The position numbers were made by a program, and so were the translations under genes. This document shows positions 28,468 to 37,886 of a stretch of DNA of 64,000 nt, in pieces (positions within the stretch are counted from its first letter, which is position 1; every line of letters begins with the position of its first letter). Location: NCBI GenBank assembly GCA_964514485.1, contig CAZEWG010000013.1:10861-74860 (forward strand), given 5' to 3'. The notes under the pieces are model-generated. The model was given only the letters and a program-made list of their open reading frames with translations. It was not told where the DNA came from and made no database searches. The stretch comes from JAEZAA01 sp964514485 (GTDB lineage: Bacteria; Pseudomonadota; Gammaproteobacteria; Pseudomonadales; Oleiphilaceae).

Positions 28468-29373
28468 CTATTCTGGAGTACTGGTTTTCTTGCGTTTGGC
28501 GCGGGGGTGGGCCTGGTCATAGATCTCGGCCAGATGCTGGAAGTTCAGATGGGTATAAACCTGGGTGGTGGCGATATCGGCATGCCCCAGTAGTTCCTGG
28601 ACCGCCCGCAGGTCACCGCTGGATTCCAGCAGGTGGCTGGCAAAGGAGTGACGCAGCATGTGGGGGTGCAGTCCATCTGACTGACCCCGGAGCATGGACA
28701 GCTGCTTGAGGCGTAGCTGAACGTTGCGTGGTGAGATGCGCCGCCCCCGCTGGCTGATGAACAGGGCCGTCTCATCCGGCGCCGCATGCTGGTTGCGAAT
28801 ACCCAGCCAGTGGCGCAGCGCTTCCATGGCATGGCGGCCGATGGGAAGCTGGCGCTGTTTGCGGCCCTTACCGGTGGCCCGCAACTGGGCGGCGTTGAGG
28901 TCGAGATCCTGAAGGTCAAGGCCGACCAGCTCCGCCAGACGCAGGCCGCAGGCGTAAAACAACTCGGCAATCGCTTTGTCCCGCACCCCGCACCAGTCGT
29001 TGTCTGTCGGGTCCAGCAATTGCTTCATCTGGTCGGCGTCCAGGGCCTTGGGCAGGCGCTTGCCGGTTTTGGGCGCGCTGATGCCCACCGCCGGATTGTC
29101 CTTGGCCAGACCTTCACGCATCAGGAAATGGTAGAAGCTGCGGGCGCTGGATAAAAGGCGCTGGATGCTGCGGCCACCCAGGCCCTTGCGGTGCTGGGTG
29201 GCGGCGAAATGGCGCAGGTCGTTGGCGGTGAGGGCATGCCAGTGGTGGATGCCCTGGGCTTCGCAGTATTCCTTCAGCTTGCCCAGATCACGCAGGTAGT
29301 TATCCAGGGTATGAGGCGAGTAGTGTCGCTCCGAGCGGAGGTGTTCGGCGAAAGCGTCCAGTTGAACCTGCAT
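28468..29373 (-). CDS. xerC: Tyrosine recombinase XerC
   Basis: XerC, with XerD, resolves chromosome dimers at dif during division. The 301-residue protein has the SAM-like N-terminal DNA-binding domain (~1-90) and a catalytic domain with R145, K170, H238, R241, H264 and the nucleophile Y273 (HADIATTQVYTHL region). All catalytic residues are intact. It lies between DUF484 and the HAD gene, the standard Pseudomonas/E. coli order. Very secure; the context excludes a phage integrase. Confidence 0.96.
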   Translation of the reverse strand: MQVQLDAFAEHLRSERHYSPHTLDNYLRDLGKLKEYCEAQGIHHWHALTANDLRHFAATQHRKGLGGRSIQRLLSSARSFYHFLMREGLAKDNPAVGISAPKTGKRLPKALDADQMKQLLDPTDNDWCGVRDKAIAELFYACGLRLAELVGLDLQDLDLNAAQLRATGKGRKQRQLPIGRHAMEALRHWLGIRNQHAAPDETALFISQRGRRISPRNVQLRLKQLSMLRGQSDGLHPHMLRHSFASHLLESSGDLRAVQELLGHADIATTQVYTHLNFQHLAEIYDQAHPRAKRKKTSTPE

Positions 29374-29381
29374 GGTGGCCG

Positions 29382-30119
29382 TTAACGGGTCGCCAGGGCG
29401 ACGCTGGGTTCGTCCTGGCGTTCCTGAGCCAGCAAGGGCGGCAGCAGGCGGCTCAGGGAGTCGCTGATATAGGACAGAAACAGGGAGCCCATGCTGCTGT
29501 CGAAATAGTCCACATCATCACTGCCGATGGCGAGCATCCCCAGGGTGTCGTTGTAGCGCAGCGGGATCACCGCCGCCGAGCCGATCTGGGCATGGTGCTG
29601 GGGAAACAGCAAGGCTAGTTGCTCTTGCTGGAAGTGACCGCAGACCGCCTTGCGGCTGTCCAGCAGGCTGCCCAGTTGGGCCTGGGCGTCTGCCTGGGGG
29701 ATGATGTTGGCGCCACTGGCCGGGTAACGGTCGGGTTCGCCAAACAGGGTCAGGCTGCAGAACTCCACCTGGAAATCATTGCGGAAACTGTCTTCCAGCA
29801 CAATGATCACCTCCTCCAGGCTCCGGGCTTCCAGAAGATGGATCAGCAAGCGTTTGCTCTTCTCAAAAAACCGGTCGTTCTGGCGGGCGGTTTCGATCAG
29901 CTCGCTCAATTGGCGCTTGAACTCATCGCGCTGGGCCCGGAACAGGGTGACCTGATGGGCCACCAGGGAAATGGCGGCTCCGCTGCGATGGGGGATCTGA
30001 AGCTGGTCGACCAGCTCTTCATGTTCGATAAAAAACTCGGGGTGAGCCAACAAATAGCGGGCGACCGCTTCCGCGCTGACTTCTTCCTTAGCGTCTGTGG
30101 GGTTGGGCTGGTCGGACAT
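29382..30119 (-). CDS. DUF484 family protein
   Basis: A 245-residue protein of the DUF484 family (YigA relatives). An N-terminal helical segment contains VARYLLAHPEFFIEHEELVDQL in part. A GAF-like domain (~95-235; AVIPLRYNDTLGMLAIGSDD) follows. The gene is always found between dapF and xerC, and its function is unknown. AGGAGC precedes the ATG. An 89-base AT-rich gap upstream (30120-30208) may hold an internal promoter for DUF484-xerC-HAD. Confidence 0.9.
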   Translation of the reverse strand: MSDQPNPTDAKEEVSAEAVARYLLAHPEFFIEHEELVDQLQIPHRSGAAISLVAHQVTLFRAQRDEFKRQLSELIETARQNDRFFEKSKRLLIHLLEARSLEEVIIVLEDSFRNDFQVEFCSLTLFGEPDRYPASGANIIPQADAQAQLGSLLDSRKAVCGHFQQEQLALLFPQHHAQIGSAAVIPLRYNDTLGMLAIGSDDVDYFDSSMGSLFLSYISDSLSRLLPPLLAQERQDEPSVALATR

Positions 30120-30208
30120 AAACTGCCGGCTCCTGAAAATATTACTTAATAATCAAAAGTACCAAACTGCAATCGACAAGACCGTCGTTGCCGGGCCTTC
30201 CCTCAAGG

Positions 30209-31039
30209 TCAGACCCGCACCTCGCCTTCAAAGACCCGGGTGGCCGGGCCGGTCATCCGCACCGAATGACCCTCGCCGGGCCAGTGGATCTGCAAGCTGC
30301 CCCCGGGCAGTCGCACTTCCACCTGCTCTTCCAGCAGCCCCTGCAGGCGACCGGCGACCACCGCGGCGCAGGCACCGGTGCCGCAGGCCAGGGTTTCACC
30401 CACGCCGCGCTCAAACACCCGCAGCTTGATGAAACGGGGGTTCACCACTTGCATGAAGCCGATATTGGCCCGCTCCGGAAACCGGGGGTGGGTTTCCAGC
30501 TTGCGGCCCAGCGCCTGAACCGGGGCCCGGTTGATGTCGGGAGTCAGGAGTACGCCATGGGGATTGCCCATGGATACTGCACTGATTTGGTAGGTCTTGC
30601 CGTCGACCTCAATAGCATAGACGTTGGCGCGGGATTCTGCCTGAAAAGGAATTTCTTCCGGCTCAAGGCGTGGGGCGCCCATGTCGACGGTGACCAGGCC
30701 ATTGTCTTCAACGATCAGCTCAATGATGCCCTTTTTGGTTTCCACTTTGATCCGCGACTTGGGCGTCATGCGGTTGTCGTGGATAAAACGGGCAAAGCAG
30801 CGGGCACCGTTGCCGCACTGCTCCACTTCACTGCCGTCGGCGTTGAAGATGCGATAGCGAAAGTCCACATCCGGTCGGCCGGGGGGCTCGATCAGCAGCA
30901 GCTGGTCGAAGCCGACCCCGAAGTGACGGTCCGCCAGCCGTTTGATTTGATCCGGACGCAGGTGGGCCCGCTGGCTGATCAGATCAACCACCATAAAGTC
31001 ATTGCCCAGACCGTGCATCTTGGTGAACTTGATATACAT
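30209..31039 (-). CDS. dapF: Diaminopimelate epimerase DapF
   Basis: DapF converts LL- to meso-diaminopimelate, the last step before lysine and a direct supply for peptidoglycan. The 276-residue protein has the two-cysteine catalytic pair C75 (EQCGNGARC) and C219 (LACGTGACA), with pseudosymmetric halves. It follows lysA by 11 bases. A separate meso-diaminopimelate dehydrogenase at 62-63 kb can supply the same product from tetrahydrodipicolinate, so this cell has two routes. Confidence 0.97.
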   Translation of the reverse strand: MYIKFTKMHGLGNDFMVVDLISQRAHLRPDQIKRLADRHFGVGFDQLLLIEPPGRPDVDFRYRIFNADGSEVEQCGNGARCFARFIHDNRMTPKSRIKVETKKGIIELIVEDNGLVTVDMGAPRLEPEEIPFQAESRANVYAIEVDGKTYQISAVSMGNPHGVLLTPDINRAPVQALGRKLETHPRFPERANIGFMQVVNPRFIKLRVFERGVGETLACGTGACAAVVAGRLQGLLEEQVEVRLPGGSLQIHWPGEGHSVRMTGPATRVFEGEVRV

Positions 31040-31050
31040 CGGACCTTTCC

Positions 31051-32298
31051 TTAGGGCAGGATGCGCTCATGGGCAAAGAGGTCGGCGATGGTTTCCCGTT
31101 GCCGCACCACATGAGTCTGGTCGCCATCCACCATGATTTCCGCCACCCGGGGCCGGGAGTTGTAGTTGGAACTCATCACAAAGCCATAGGCACCGGCGGA
31201 ACGTACCACCAGCAAGTCGCCGGGCAACAGATTCAGGGGGCGGTCCTTGCCGAGGAAGTCACCGGTTTCGCACACCGGCCCGACCAGGTCATAGGAGGCT
31301 TGGTGGCCATCGGTCCGGGGACGGACCGGAATAATGTCCATCCAGGCGTCATACAGGGAGGGACGGATCAGGTCGTTCATGGCCGCATCGATGATGGCGA
31401 AGTGCTTGTGGCCGTTGTCCTTCAGAAACTCCACCCGGGTCAGCAGAACGCCGGCATTGGCACTGATGGAGCGGCCCGGCTCCAGCACCAGGGTCAGTTG
31501 GCGGCCCTGCAGGCGCTGCAGAACGGCTTCGGCGTACTCCCGGGGATGGGGCGGCTGTTCATTGCGATAGGTGACTCCCAAACCACCGCCCAGATCCAGA
31601 TGGCGCAGTTCAATGCCGTCGGCGGCCAGTTGATCCACCAGCACCAGAACCCGGTCCAGGGCATCCAGGAAGGGGGACAGTTCCGTCAGCTGTGAGCCGA
31701 TATGGCAGTCCACGCCGACGATTTCCAGGTGCTCCAGCTCCCGGGCCCGGCGATAGACTTCCGGCGCCCGCTCGATGGCGATGCCGAATTTGTTTTCTTT
31801 CAGGCCGGTGGAAATATAGGGATGGGTTTTGGCGTCCACATCCGGGTTCACCCGCAGGGAGATCGGCGCCCGCTTGCCCAGCTCGCCTGCCACCTTATTG
31901 ATCCGCTCCAGTTCGGCTTCAGATTCCACGTTAAAGCAGTGGATACCGACTTCCAGGGCGCGGCTGATTTCCGCTTCCTGCTTGCCCAGCCCGGAGAACA
32001 CCACTTTGGCCGGGTCGCCGCCGGCGGCCAGCACCCGCTCCAGCTCACCCACCGAGACGATGTCGAAACCGGCTCCCAGGCGGGCCAGCACATTCAACAC
32101 CGCCAGGTTGGAGTTGGATTTGACCGCGAAGCAGACCAGATGGGGAAAGTCTCCCAGGGCTTCGTCATAGGCCAGGTAGTGTTGTTCCAGAGCGGCGCGG
32201 GAGTAGATATAGCAGGGGCTGCCGTATTGGGCGGCAATCTGGCTAACCGGTACGTTCTCGGCAAACAGTTCGCCGTTTCGGTATTGGAAATGACTCAT
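31051..32298 (-). CDS. lysA: Diaminopimelate decarboxylase LysA
   Basis: LysA is the PLP enzyme that decarboxylates meso-DAP to L-lysine. The 415-residue protein has the PLP lysine K60 (CFAVKSN), the glycine-rich phosphate site (HLDLGGGLGV, EPGRSI) and the C-terminal substrate/dimer motif (GPVCETGD). The family starts MxHFxYRxGELxAE, so ATG 32298 is chosen over the GTG at 32310 (which overlaps the lptM stop). It is in operon with lptM and dapF. Confidence 0.96.
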   Translation of the reverse strand: MSHFQYRNGELFAENVPVSQIAAQYGSPCYIYSRAALEQHYLAYDEALGDFPHLVCFAVKSNSNLAVLNVLARLGAGFDIVSVGELERVLAAGGDPAKVVFSGLGKQEAEISRALEVGIHCFNVESEAELERINKVAGELGKRAPISLRVNPDVDAKTHPYISTGLKENKFGIAIERAPEVYRRARELEHLEIVGVDCHIGSQLTELSPFLDALDRVLVLVDQLAADGIELRHLDLGGGLGVTYRNEQPPHPREYAEAVLQRLQGRQLTLVLEPGRSISANAGVLLTRVEFLKDNGHKHFAIIDAAMNDLIRPSLYDAWMDIIPVRPRTDGHQASYDLVGPVCETGDFLGKDRPLNLLPGDLLVVRSAGAYGFVMSSNYNSRPRVAEIMVDGDQTHVVRQRETIADLFAHERILP

Positions 32299-32306
32299 GG
32301 AGAAAC

Positions 32307-32492
32307 TCACTCGGACGGAAGGTGGTCATCAACGGGAGGTTGGCCAGTCGTGGTCGTCTCAGCGGGCGGCTGGGGCGAGGGCGCTTGTTCAACCGTGGGC
32401 GGCGCCGGGGGCAGATACAGATCCCCCTTCTGGCCACACCCGGACAGGAGGACAAGTAGGCTTCCCAAGGCAGCAGCGGCAAGATAACGCAT
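32307..32492 (-). CDS. lptM: LptM-like small lipoprotein
   Basis: A 61-residue lipoprotein. The signal peptide ends in the lipobox LLSGC, and the following GQKGDLYLP is the LptM (YifL) signature. In E. coli LptM binds LptD at the outer membrane and helps its disulfide rearrangement. The rest is a proline-rich tail. A longer frame from 32513 would put seven residues before the signal, so ATG 32492 is preferred. First gene of the lysA operon, as in Pseudomonas (lppL). Confidence 0.9.
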   Translation of the reverse strand: MRYLAAAALGSLLVLLSGCGQKGDLYLPPAPPTVEQAPSPQPPAETTTTGQPPVDDHLPSE

Positions 32493-32524
32493 GATGGCAA
32501 ATCCCGTAAGCAAAAGATGTACGC

Positions 32525-32530
32525 AGTATA
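32525..32530 (-). promoter_or_regulatory. Candidate -10 element for lptM-lysA
   Basis: The minus strand reads TATACT (32530-32525), 32 bases before the lptM ATG. A poor -35 (TTCCTG-like) lies about 18 bases upstream, inside the GC-rich gap after cyaA. Suggests that the lptM operon has its own promoter although cyaA is on the same strand. Confidence 0.4.
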
Positions 32531-32573
32531 ACGCGGGCGGGCGGCAAACAGGAAACAGCAGCCAGGGCCGCTG

Positions 32574-35540
32574 CTAGGCCTGATTGGTCGTCAGTTGTTG
32601 CAAGGCCTGTTCAAGGCGTTGCTCCAGTTCCAGTTTGTATTTCAGGTACTGGGTGGTGTGCAGCTGGGACTGGTAGGGCTGCTGGCCCAGGTCATGGGGC
32701 AGCCCCAGGTCGGTGACGTAGCAGGGACAGAGGGGCCGGCCGGCACGGCGCGACCAAAGATAATGGGCGATGGCCGGAAACAGCTGGGGGCCGTAGTCCT
32801 GGGCATGGAATTCATGATCGTCCACGAACAGGTCAAAGGTCAGCTGGTCCTGGTCTTCACGATTGCCGATGGCATGGACTTCCAGATAATCGCTGATCAC
32901 CCCCACCGGCGGACGGCGTTTCTGCACCTCGATGGCCTGGCCGGGTCGCTCAATCAATTCGAAGAACTGGATTTCCGGGTCGAGTCGGGTGCCTTCGTCG
33001 AGGCTGTGATGCATCTGGCGTCGGTCTTGCACCGCGCAAAGAAACCGATACAAAGGCTCGAGTAACTGCTGGGGGTCCCGACAGGTGCCGGTGTAGAAGG
33101 TCAAGGAACCCTGCTCATCGAGCACGTAGATCTCCAGGGTGCGTTCCAGATCGGTCTGAACCTCCGCGGCCGGAGGCTCGGGGACTGTGGTGGGCTCCAC
33201 CAGGGACAGGTTCGGGGTCGGCCTGGATTCTTGCTGATGGTAAAAAATCTGGATTTTGTCCGGTTCGCCACGGGCGCAAACTGCCGCCAGGCGGGTGTTC
33301 TGAAACGCGTAGCGGTCCAGTTTGATGGGGCTGTAGCGACGCTGGGGAAGCTGCAGGTGGCGCAACAGTTCGTCGGTCGTTTCAAAGCCCGCAAACAAGG
33401 GGCTGCCGTCTGATAGTTGGATCACGAAGTAGCGGTTGTCGATTTCAATTACATAGCGGGTGTTTTGCGGCTGGCCGAGGCTGAACAGGGCCTGGGTCAG
33501 GTCCTGGAGCAACTGCTCCACCCGGCTGGCAATGGCGCTGGCCCGGGTGGGGCAGAAACAGTGCACGCTAATCTCCGGCATGATGACCTGGTGCCGGGAG
33601 CTGAGCACCAGGGTCAGATAATGCTTCAGGCACTGGATCAGGGTGTCGCCCCGCTCAAAGCGTTGCACGCTGAGCTCATTCCAGCTGCTCAGGCTGAGCA
33701 GGTCCAGGGTCAGCACCAGATTGTTGCGCAGTGAACTGTAGCCCAGGGCATCCGTGCGGCTGCTCAGTTTGTAGATCCCCTGGCGGGTCAGCTCCGCCAT
33801 GGGGTCCACCCCCACATTCACAAACAGCAGGCAGCGTTGCGGATAGCTGTTTTGGCGAAACGCCTCCTGCTCCACCGCCGGTAGCGGGAGTGGGAGGGAC
33901 TGGCGCAGCACCCCGATAATGTTTTGCAGCTCGTACAGGGACGCGGGTGTGGTACCGGCCACCAGACTGAGGCTGGTGGTAGTGGTCAATAGGCCGTTGA
34001 AGTAGCTCCAGGCCAGCAGTTCGATCAGGCTGGCGGAACGCTTCAGCACCGGGTGGAACGGGGCATCCTGCGGGGTTGGCAGGTTGCGAAACAGCATCCA
34101 GCCCGGTGCCTCGGAGCCGAGGGCCTGGCTGCTGCTATGATGAAACGCCAGCTGTTCTTCGCTGAGGTTGGGGGCGATCCCCGGGTTGATCTGTTCGATC
34201 TTGCCGGCCTTGCGCTGAAACGCGGCCGACAGCTTGCGGCCCAGCAGGTTCACGTCTTCCGCCTTGATGCTCGCCTGCTTGACGTGGGTACGGGCATACT
34301 GGGACAGAAACCGGTAGCTCTGGGTCAGCTCGTTGACCACGATGCGCCGCTCATTCTGCACCTGCGGCACTTTCCACTGCTGGCGATGGTCAAGGCGCTT
34401 GAGCTCCGGCGTCTGCCAGCCCCATTCGGCCACCAGCCGTTCCATCAACAGCCGACGCCAGTTTTTATTGTGGCGATGGGTCGGCACTGACAGGCGCTCG
34501 CCCACCTTGAGATAAAAGCTGCGCCGTACCAGTTCCAGGCGCTCGTGTTCTTCCCGCGGCAGCAGGTACTCCTCCAGGCTGCGGTAGAGCATGACGTAAG
34601 GGTCAAGCTCATCCAGGTCCAGACGGTCCTCGTACAGGGCCTGCTTAAAGCGCAGGCTCAGGCTGGGCCGGTCCGGCTGCTGGGCATAGACCTCGGTCAG
34701 CAGCAGTTTCAGGATCGACTTGTAGGGCGCATCGATGCCCTTGTAGAGCTGCCACATGCCAGCGCCGATAAACTCTTCGGGGGGGATTTTGGGGATGCCG
34801 CCCAGGTCGATGTAGTCCTGGCCGCGGATAAAGCGCTTGTGATCCAGTAACTGGGTGTAGTGCTCGTAATCGGCTTCGTAATAGACCGGGATCAGCCACC
34901 ACAGCGGGCAGCTGCCGGCCAGCAGGATGCTGGTGCGATAAAACTCGTCCAGTAACAGGTAATGCTGGGCGCTGCCGCAGTCTTCGTCGTCCACGCCCGC
35001 TTGATGACGGCCCCGGCGGAAGTCCTGCTCGTTGATCAGGAAAATGTGCATTTCCTGACCCATCTCCGCAGCCCAGTCGCAGATCAGCGTGGCTTTGCGG
35101 CGCAGTTCAGCCAGTTGCGCCTGAGGCAGGTCGGGGCGATGGCACAGCCAGAGATCCATATCGCTGCCTTCGGAATGGGCCACGGTGCCGGTACTGCCCA
35201 TCAGGAACAGGCTGTGGATATCGGCGACCCGACGAGGTTCGTCCCTATACTGGAATGAGCGGCTAAACCGCTGGGCCGCGGCCAGTTCGGCCTTATCCGG
35301 CTCGTATCCCTGGATGCGGTAGGGAGTCTGGTGGGACACGTAGCCCGGGAGCAGTGGGTGATTGACGTGAAACAGCAACGGCAATAGCTCCAGCACCACC
35401 TGCTGTCGCCCGTTAAGGGCGGCATGGGTGCGCTGGAGACGGCCGTGGCTGACTTGACGAAAGCGGTCGCAGATTACCTTGAGGGTTTTGCGATCAACGC
35501 CTTCGTCATAGTTGGGCTGGATAATGCGCTGGACATTCAT
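32574..35540 (-). CDS. cyaA: Class I adenylate cyclase
   Basis: Class I (enterobacterial-type) adenylate cyclase, making cAMP for CRP/Vfr signalling. The 988-residue protein has the N-terminal catalytic domain (~1-540) with the nucleotidyltransferase pattern MGSTGT...SDMDLWLC (residues ~115-135) and the class signature LLPLLFHVNHPLLPGYV. A C-terminal regulatory half follows. The start is set at ATG 35540, which aligns with Pseudomonas CyaA. The frame extends to a TTG at 35573, and E. coli cyaA does use TTG, so this remains open. TATACT (35553-35548) sits only 8 bases upstream. The gene follows an acetyltransferase gene by 49 bases. Confidence 0.95.
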   Translation of the reverse strand: MNVQRIIQPNYDEGVDRKTLKVICDRFRQVSHGRLQRTHAALNGRQQVVLELLPLLFHVNHPLLPGYVSHQTPYRIQGYEPDKAELAAAQRFSRSFQYRDEPRRVADIHSLFLMGSTGTVAHSEGSDMDLWLCHRPDLPQAQLAELRRKATLICDWAAEMGQEMHIFLINEQDFRRGRHQAGVDDEDCGSAQHYLLLDEFYRTSILLAGSCPLWWLIPVYYEADYEHYTQLLDHKRFIRGQDYIDLGGIPKIPPEEFIGAGMWQLYKGIDAPYKSILKLLLTEVYAQQPDRPSLSLRFKQALYEDRLDLDELDPYVMLYRSLEEYLLPREEHERLELVRRSFYLKVGERLSVPTHRHNKNWRRLLMERLVAEWGWQTPELKRLDHRQQWKVPQVQNERRIVVNELTQSYRFLSQYARTHVKQASIKAEDVNLLGRKLSAAFQRKAGKIEQINPGIAPNLSEEQLAFHHSSSQALGSEAPGWMLFRNLPTPQDAPFHPVLKRSASLIELLAWSYFNGLLTTTTSLSLVAGTTPASLYELQNIIGVLRQSLPLPLPAVEQEAFRQNSYPQRCLLFVNVGVDPMAELTRQGIYKLSSRTDALGYSSLRNNLVLTLDLLSLSSWNELSVQRFERGDTLIQCLKHYLTLVLSSRHQVIMPEISVHCFCPTRASAIASRVEQLLQDLTQALFSLGQPQNTRYVIEIDNRYFVIQLSDGSPLFAGFETTDELLRHLQLPQRRYSPIKLDRYAFQNTRLAAVCARGEPDKIQIFYHQQESRPTPNLSLVEPTTVPEPPAAEVQTDLERTLEIYVLDEQGSLTFYTGTCRDPQQLLEPLYRFLCAVQDRRQMHHSLDEGTRLDPEIQFFELIERPGQAIEVQKRRPPVGVISDYLEVHAIGNREDQDQLTFDLFVDDHEFHAQDYGPQLFPAIAHYLWSRRAGRPLCPCYVTDLGLPHDLGQQPYQSQLHTTQYLKYKLELEQRLEQALQQLTTNQA

Positions 35541-35589
35541 GCCATTGAGTATAGATGTAACTGGCGAGGGCAACGATGCACCGGCGAAC

Positions 35590-36132
35590 TCAAATGAGCG
35601 GCTTTTTCAAGACCTCCAGCTGCAAGGACTCGACCTTGGGGAGCCCAAAACGGGGCGAGGTGGGGAATGGGATCAGCTCTCCGGTGCGGCGATAGCCCCG
35701 TCGCTCGTAAAAGGCGATCAGCTCATGGCGCAAGGTGATGACGGTCATGTGCATGGTCTGTGCCCCCCAGTGCTTGCGGGCATAATCTTCGGCCTCTGCC
35801 ATCACCTGTTTGCCAAGGCCCAGACCTTGCAGCCCGGGTTTGATGGTCAGCATGCCCAGGTAGGCGCCCTGTGGGGTGAGTTCCAGGTGCACAGAGCTGA
35901 TCAGTTGCTCTCCCTGCCAGCCCAGTAAAAGCAGGGAATTTTCGGTGGTAATCAGGGTCTGGATTTCCTCGGCGTCGGTGCGCTGGCCATCGAGGATATC
36001 GGCTTCGGTGGTCCAGCCCTGTCGGCTGCTGTCACCCCGATAGGCGGAGTTGACGAGGGCGACAATGGCATCAACGTCTTGAACAGCGGCGGGCCGAAAT
36101 GACAGGGGCATCAGGGATGGAGCTGGATTCAT
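35590..36132 (-). CDS. GNAT-family N-acetyltransferase
   Basis: A 180-residue acetyl-CoA-dependent N-acetyltransferase. The acetyl-CoA loop is seen in TIKPGLQGLGLGKQVM, and the C-terminal YERRGYRRTGELIPFP helix-strand is family-typical. GAGGAA stands five bases before the ATG. Substrate unknown. It lies directly upstream of cyaA on the same strand, so some cyaA transcription may come through it. Confidence 0.85.
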   Translation of the reverse strand: MNPAPSLMPLSFRPAAVQDVDAIVALVNSAYRGDSSRQGWTTEADILDGQRTDAEEIQTLITTENSLLLLGWQGEQLISSVHLELTPQGAYLGMLTIKPGLQGLGLGKQVMAEAEDYARKHWGAQTMHMTVITLRHELIAFYERRGYRRTGELIPFPTSPRFGLPKVESLQLEVLKKPLI

Positions 36133-36201
36133 GCACTTCCTCGAAAACAGACAACTTGCTTGTTCACACTCGGCGGACCACTGGCCTGGAACAACGGCTG
36201 G

Positions 36202-36534
36202 TCAGTGGGGCAGAGACTTGGAAAAAAGATTCATCACGATCACGCCGGCGAGAATCAGCAGAATGCCGGCAATGGCCCCCGCGTCCAGCTTCTGTCCCAG
36301 AAACAGCCAGGCCACCAGCGTGATCAGCAGGATACCCACACCGGACCAGACCGCGTAGGCAATGCCAACGGGAATGGTGCGTAGCACCAGGGAGAGGCAA
36401 TAAAACGACAGGCTATAGCCCACAATGACGGTTAACACCGGCCACAGTTTGCTAAATCCGTCGCTGGCTTTCAGAGCGGAGGTGCCGATCACTTCTGACA
36501 GAATGGCAACCAGGAGTAGCAGCCAGGGGTTCAT
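36202..36534 (-). CDS. SMR-family multidrug efflux protein (EmrE/QacE-like)
   Basis: A 110-residue four-helix small multidrug resistance protein that exports quaternary ammonium and other lipophilic cations in exchange for protons. The essential E14 is present, as are IAYAVWSGVGI (the W63 region of EmrE) and the TM4 motif GVIVMN. AAGGAT precedes the start. It resembles the EmrE/QacE branch more than the SugE/Gdx branch, but this cannot be settled without phylogeny. Confidence 0.92.
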   Translation of the reverse strand: MNPWLLLLVAILSEVIGTSALKASDGFSKLWPVLTVIVGYSLSFYCLSLVLRTIPVGIAYAVWSGVGILLITLVAWLFLGQKLDAGAIAGILLILAGVIVMNLFSKSLPH

Positions 36535-36609
36535 GGGATCTTATCCTTACGATGATGAGTAACCCACTAGATCCTGTGGCTGAAAAAGCTCCCGGGCACC
36601 CGCAAGGCC

Positions 36610-37095
36610 TCAGGACTCGGGCTTGCCGGCCGAAGGCTCAGGTGGCAACCCGCTCTTGATCTGGATCTGATAGGGTTTGAATCTATCTTCGCGGATTTTA
36701 CCAAGTTCAATCAAGTCATAGCTGACGTCGTCAATGGTGGCGGTGGCAGCTGTGATTTCCACCCGGGTGCCGGCCGGGAAGCAGATGTTCTCGCCTTCCA
36801 CAAACTCCTCCTGATAGCGTCCGGCGGTGGTGTCTTCCAGGTAGGTGGCCAGGGTTCCCCGGTGCAAAACCTGCCCCTCGGGGTTCAGGAAATTCATCTG
36901 GATTTCCACCAGACCGGCATCTCCGCCACTGAACTCGCTGCTGATTCCGAAGCGGATCGAGCAAATGCCATGGTTGACGAAGGTGGTCGACAGGTGGCGC
37001 AGAGTGACTTCAGGCACATCCTGCGGGGGGGTTGCTTGTGCAGACACCGCCCAGAGCAGGGTGACTAAAGCGGACAGTGCCAGGGGCTTGTTCAA
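36610..37095 (-). CDS. Predicted periplasmic protein of unknown function
   Basis: A 161-residue secreted protein. A Sec signal peptide (cleavage after AQA, near residue 21) is followed by a mostly beta mature part with two cysteines (GICSIRF and NICFPAG) that could form a disulfide. The start is a TTG at 37095 behind a good AGGAG at about 8 bases; no ATG is available nearby. No family recognised. Confidence 0.6.
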   Translation of the reverse strand: MNKPLALSALVTLLWAVSAQATPPQDVPEVTLRHLSTTFVNHGICSIRFGISSEFSGGDAGLVEIQMNFLNPEGQVLHRGTLATYLEDTTAGRYQEEFVEGENICFPAGTRVEITAATATIDDVSYDLIELGKIREDRFKPYQIQIKSGLPPEPSAGKPES

Positions 37096-37254
37096 GGGGC
37101 TTCTCCTGTTTCTTGAACAGTGACGGAGCCGAGCGCATTAAACGATAGCTCCTGTGTTACAGGTGTCGGTTTTACAAGACTAGAGGGAATACTGCAATTT
37201 GTAACTACTGTTTGCCAGTCAGATTTGTTTTTGAGAAGCCGCTCATGAGGCAGA

Positions 37255-37734
37255 TTAGTCTTTCTTCACCACGCTGAGTTGTCCGTCCACTTCCAAAATG
37301 GCCTGCTTGACCTGGGCAATTTCCGCCACGCCCTGTTTGCGTAAACTGGCCGACAACTCTTCCTCCGTCAGCTTTTCTTTGGCCAGGTTGCTCTTAATCA
37401 GTGTGCCGTTATGGATTAAGAGGGTCGGTGAATGCTGGTCGATGCCCCGCAGGCGAGGGAAGTAATACTCCAAAACGTTGATTAGATAACTCCAGAGCAT
37501 CACCACCAGGATCATCAGCAGTACATCAGGGACGGAGCTTGATTCACCCACAATGGCATAACCGGCCAGATCGCCCACGATGACCAGGGCAATGATGTCG
37601 TTGGGAGACAGGCTGCCGGTATGACGCTTCGGAGCCAGGCGGATAATTAGGGCGATGGCGAGGTAGATCAGGGTGCCGCGGGTCAGGATTTCCCACAGCG
37701 ACATTTCCAGGCGAAGCGCTTCAAGCATGGCCAT
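37255..37734 (-). CDS. DUF421 (YetF-type) membrane protein
   Basis: A 159-residue DUF421 protein. Two or three hydrophobic segments (~18-35, ~50-65, ~70-88) precede a cytoplasmic YetF C-terminal domain (~100-159) with the PTLLIHNGTLIKSNL motif. Bacillus members (YetF/YrbG) have been linked to spore envelope properties. Here the function is unknown. No strong ribosome site is seen before the ATG at 37734. Confidence 0.85.
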   Translation of the reverse strand: MAMLEALRLEMSLWEILTRGTLIYLAIALIIRLAPKRHTGSLSPNDIIALVIVGDLAGYAIVGESSSVPDVLLMILVVMLWSYLINVLEYYFPRLRGIDQHSPTLLIHNGTLIKSNLAKEKLTEEELSASLRKQGVAEIAQVKQAILEVDGQLSVVKKD

Positions 37735-37886
37735 GCCCCCGGTCTCTGAGGCGCACCCGCAGTAAGGGCGCCCTCAGTGTGGCTAAGGTGTGAGGCAGCC
37801 AGGGCTGCGCTTACATTTTAGGCCTGACCGGCGGACAGCCCCAAAAACCAACCGCTTTTCAGACAACTGGCGGAGGGGTTTCAGTC

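Noticed and set aside
28468..29373. Phage or integron integrase
   Set aside because: The location between DUF484 and HAD genes and XerC-type length and catalytic residues identify the housekeeping recombinase. There is no attachment site or phage cargo.
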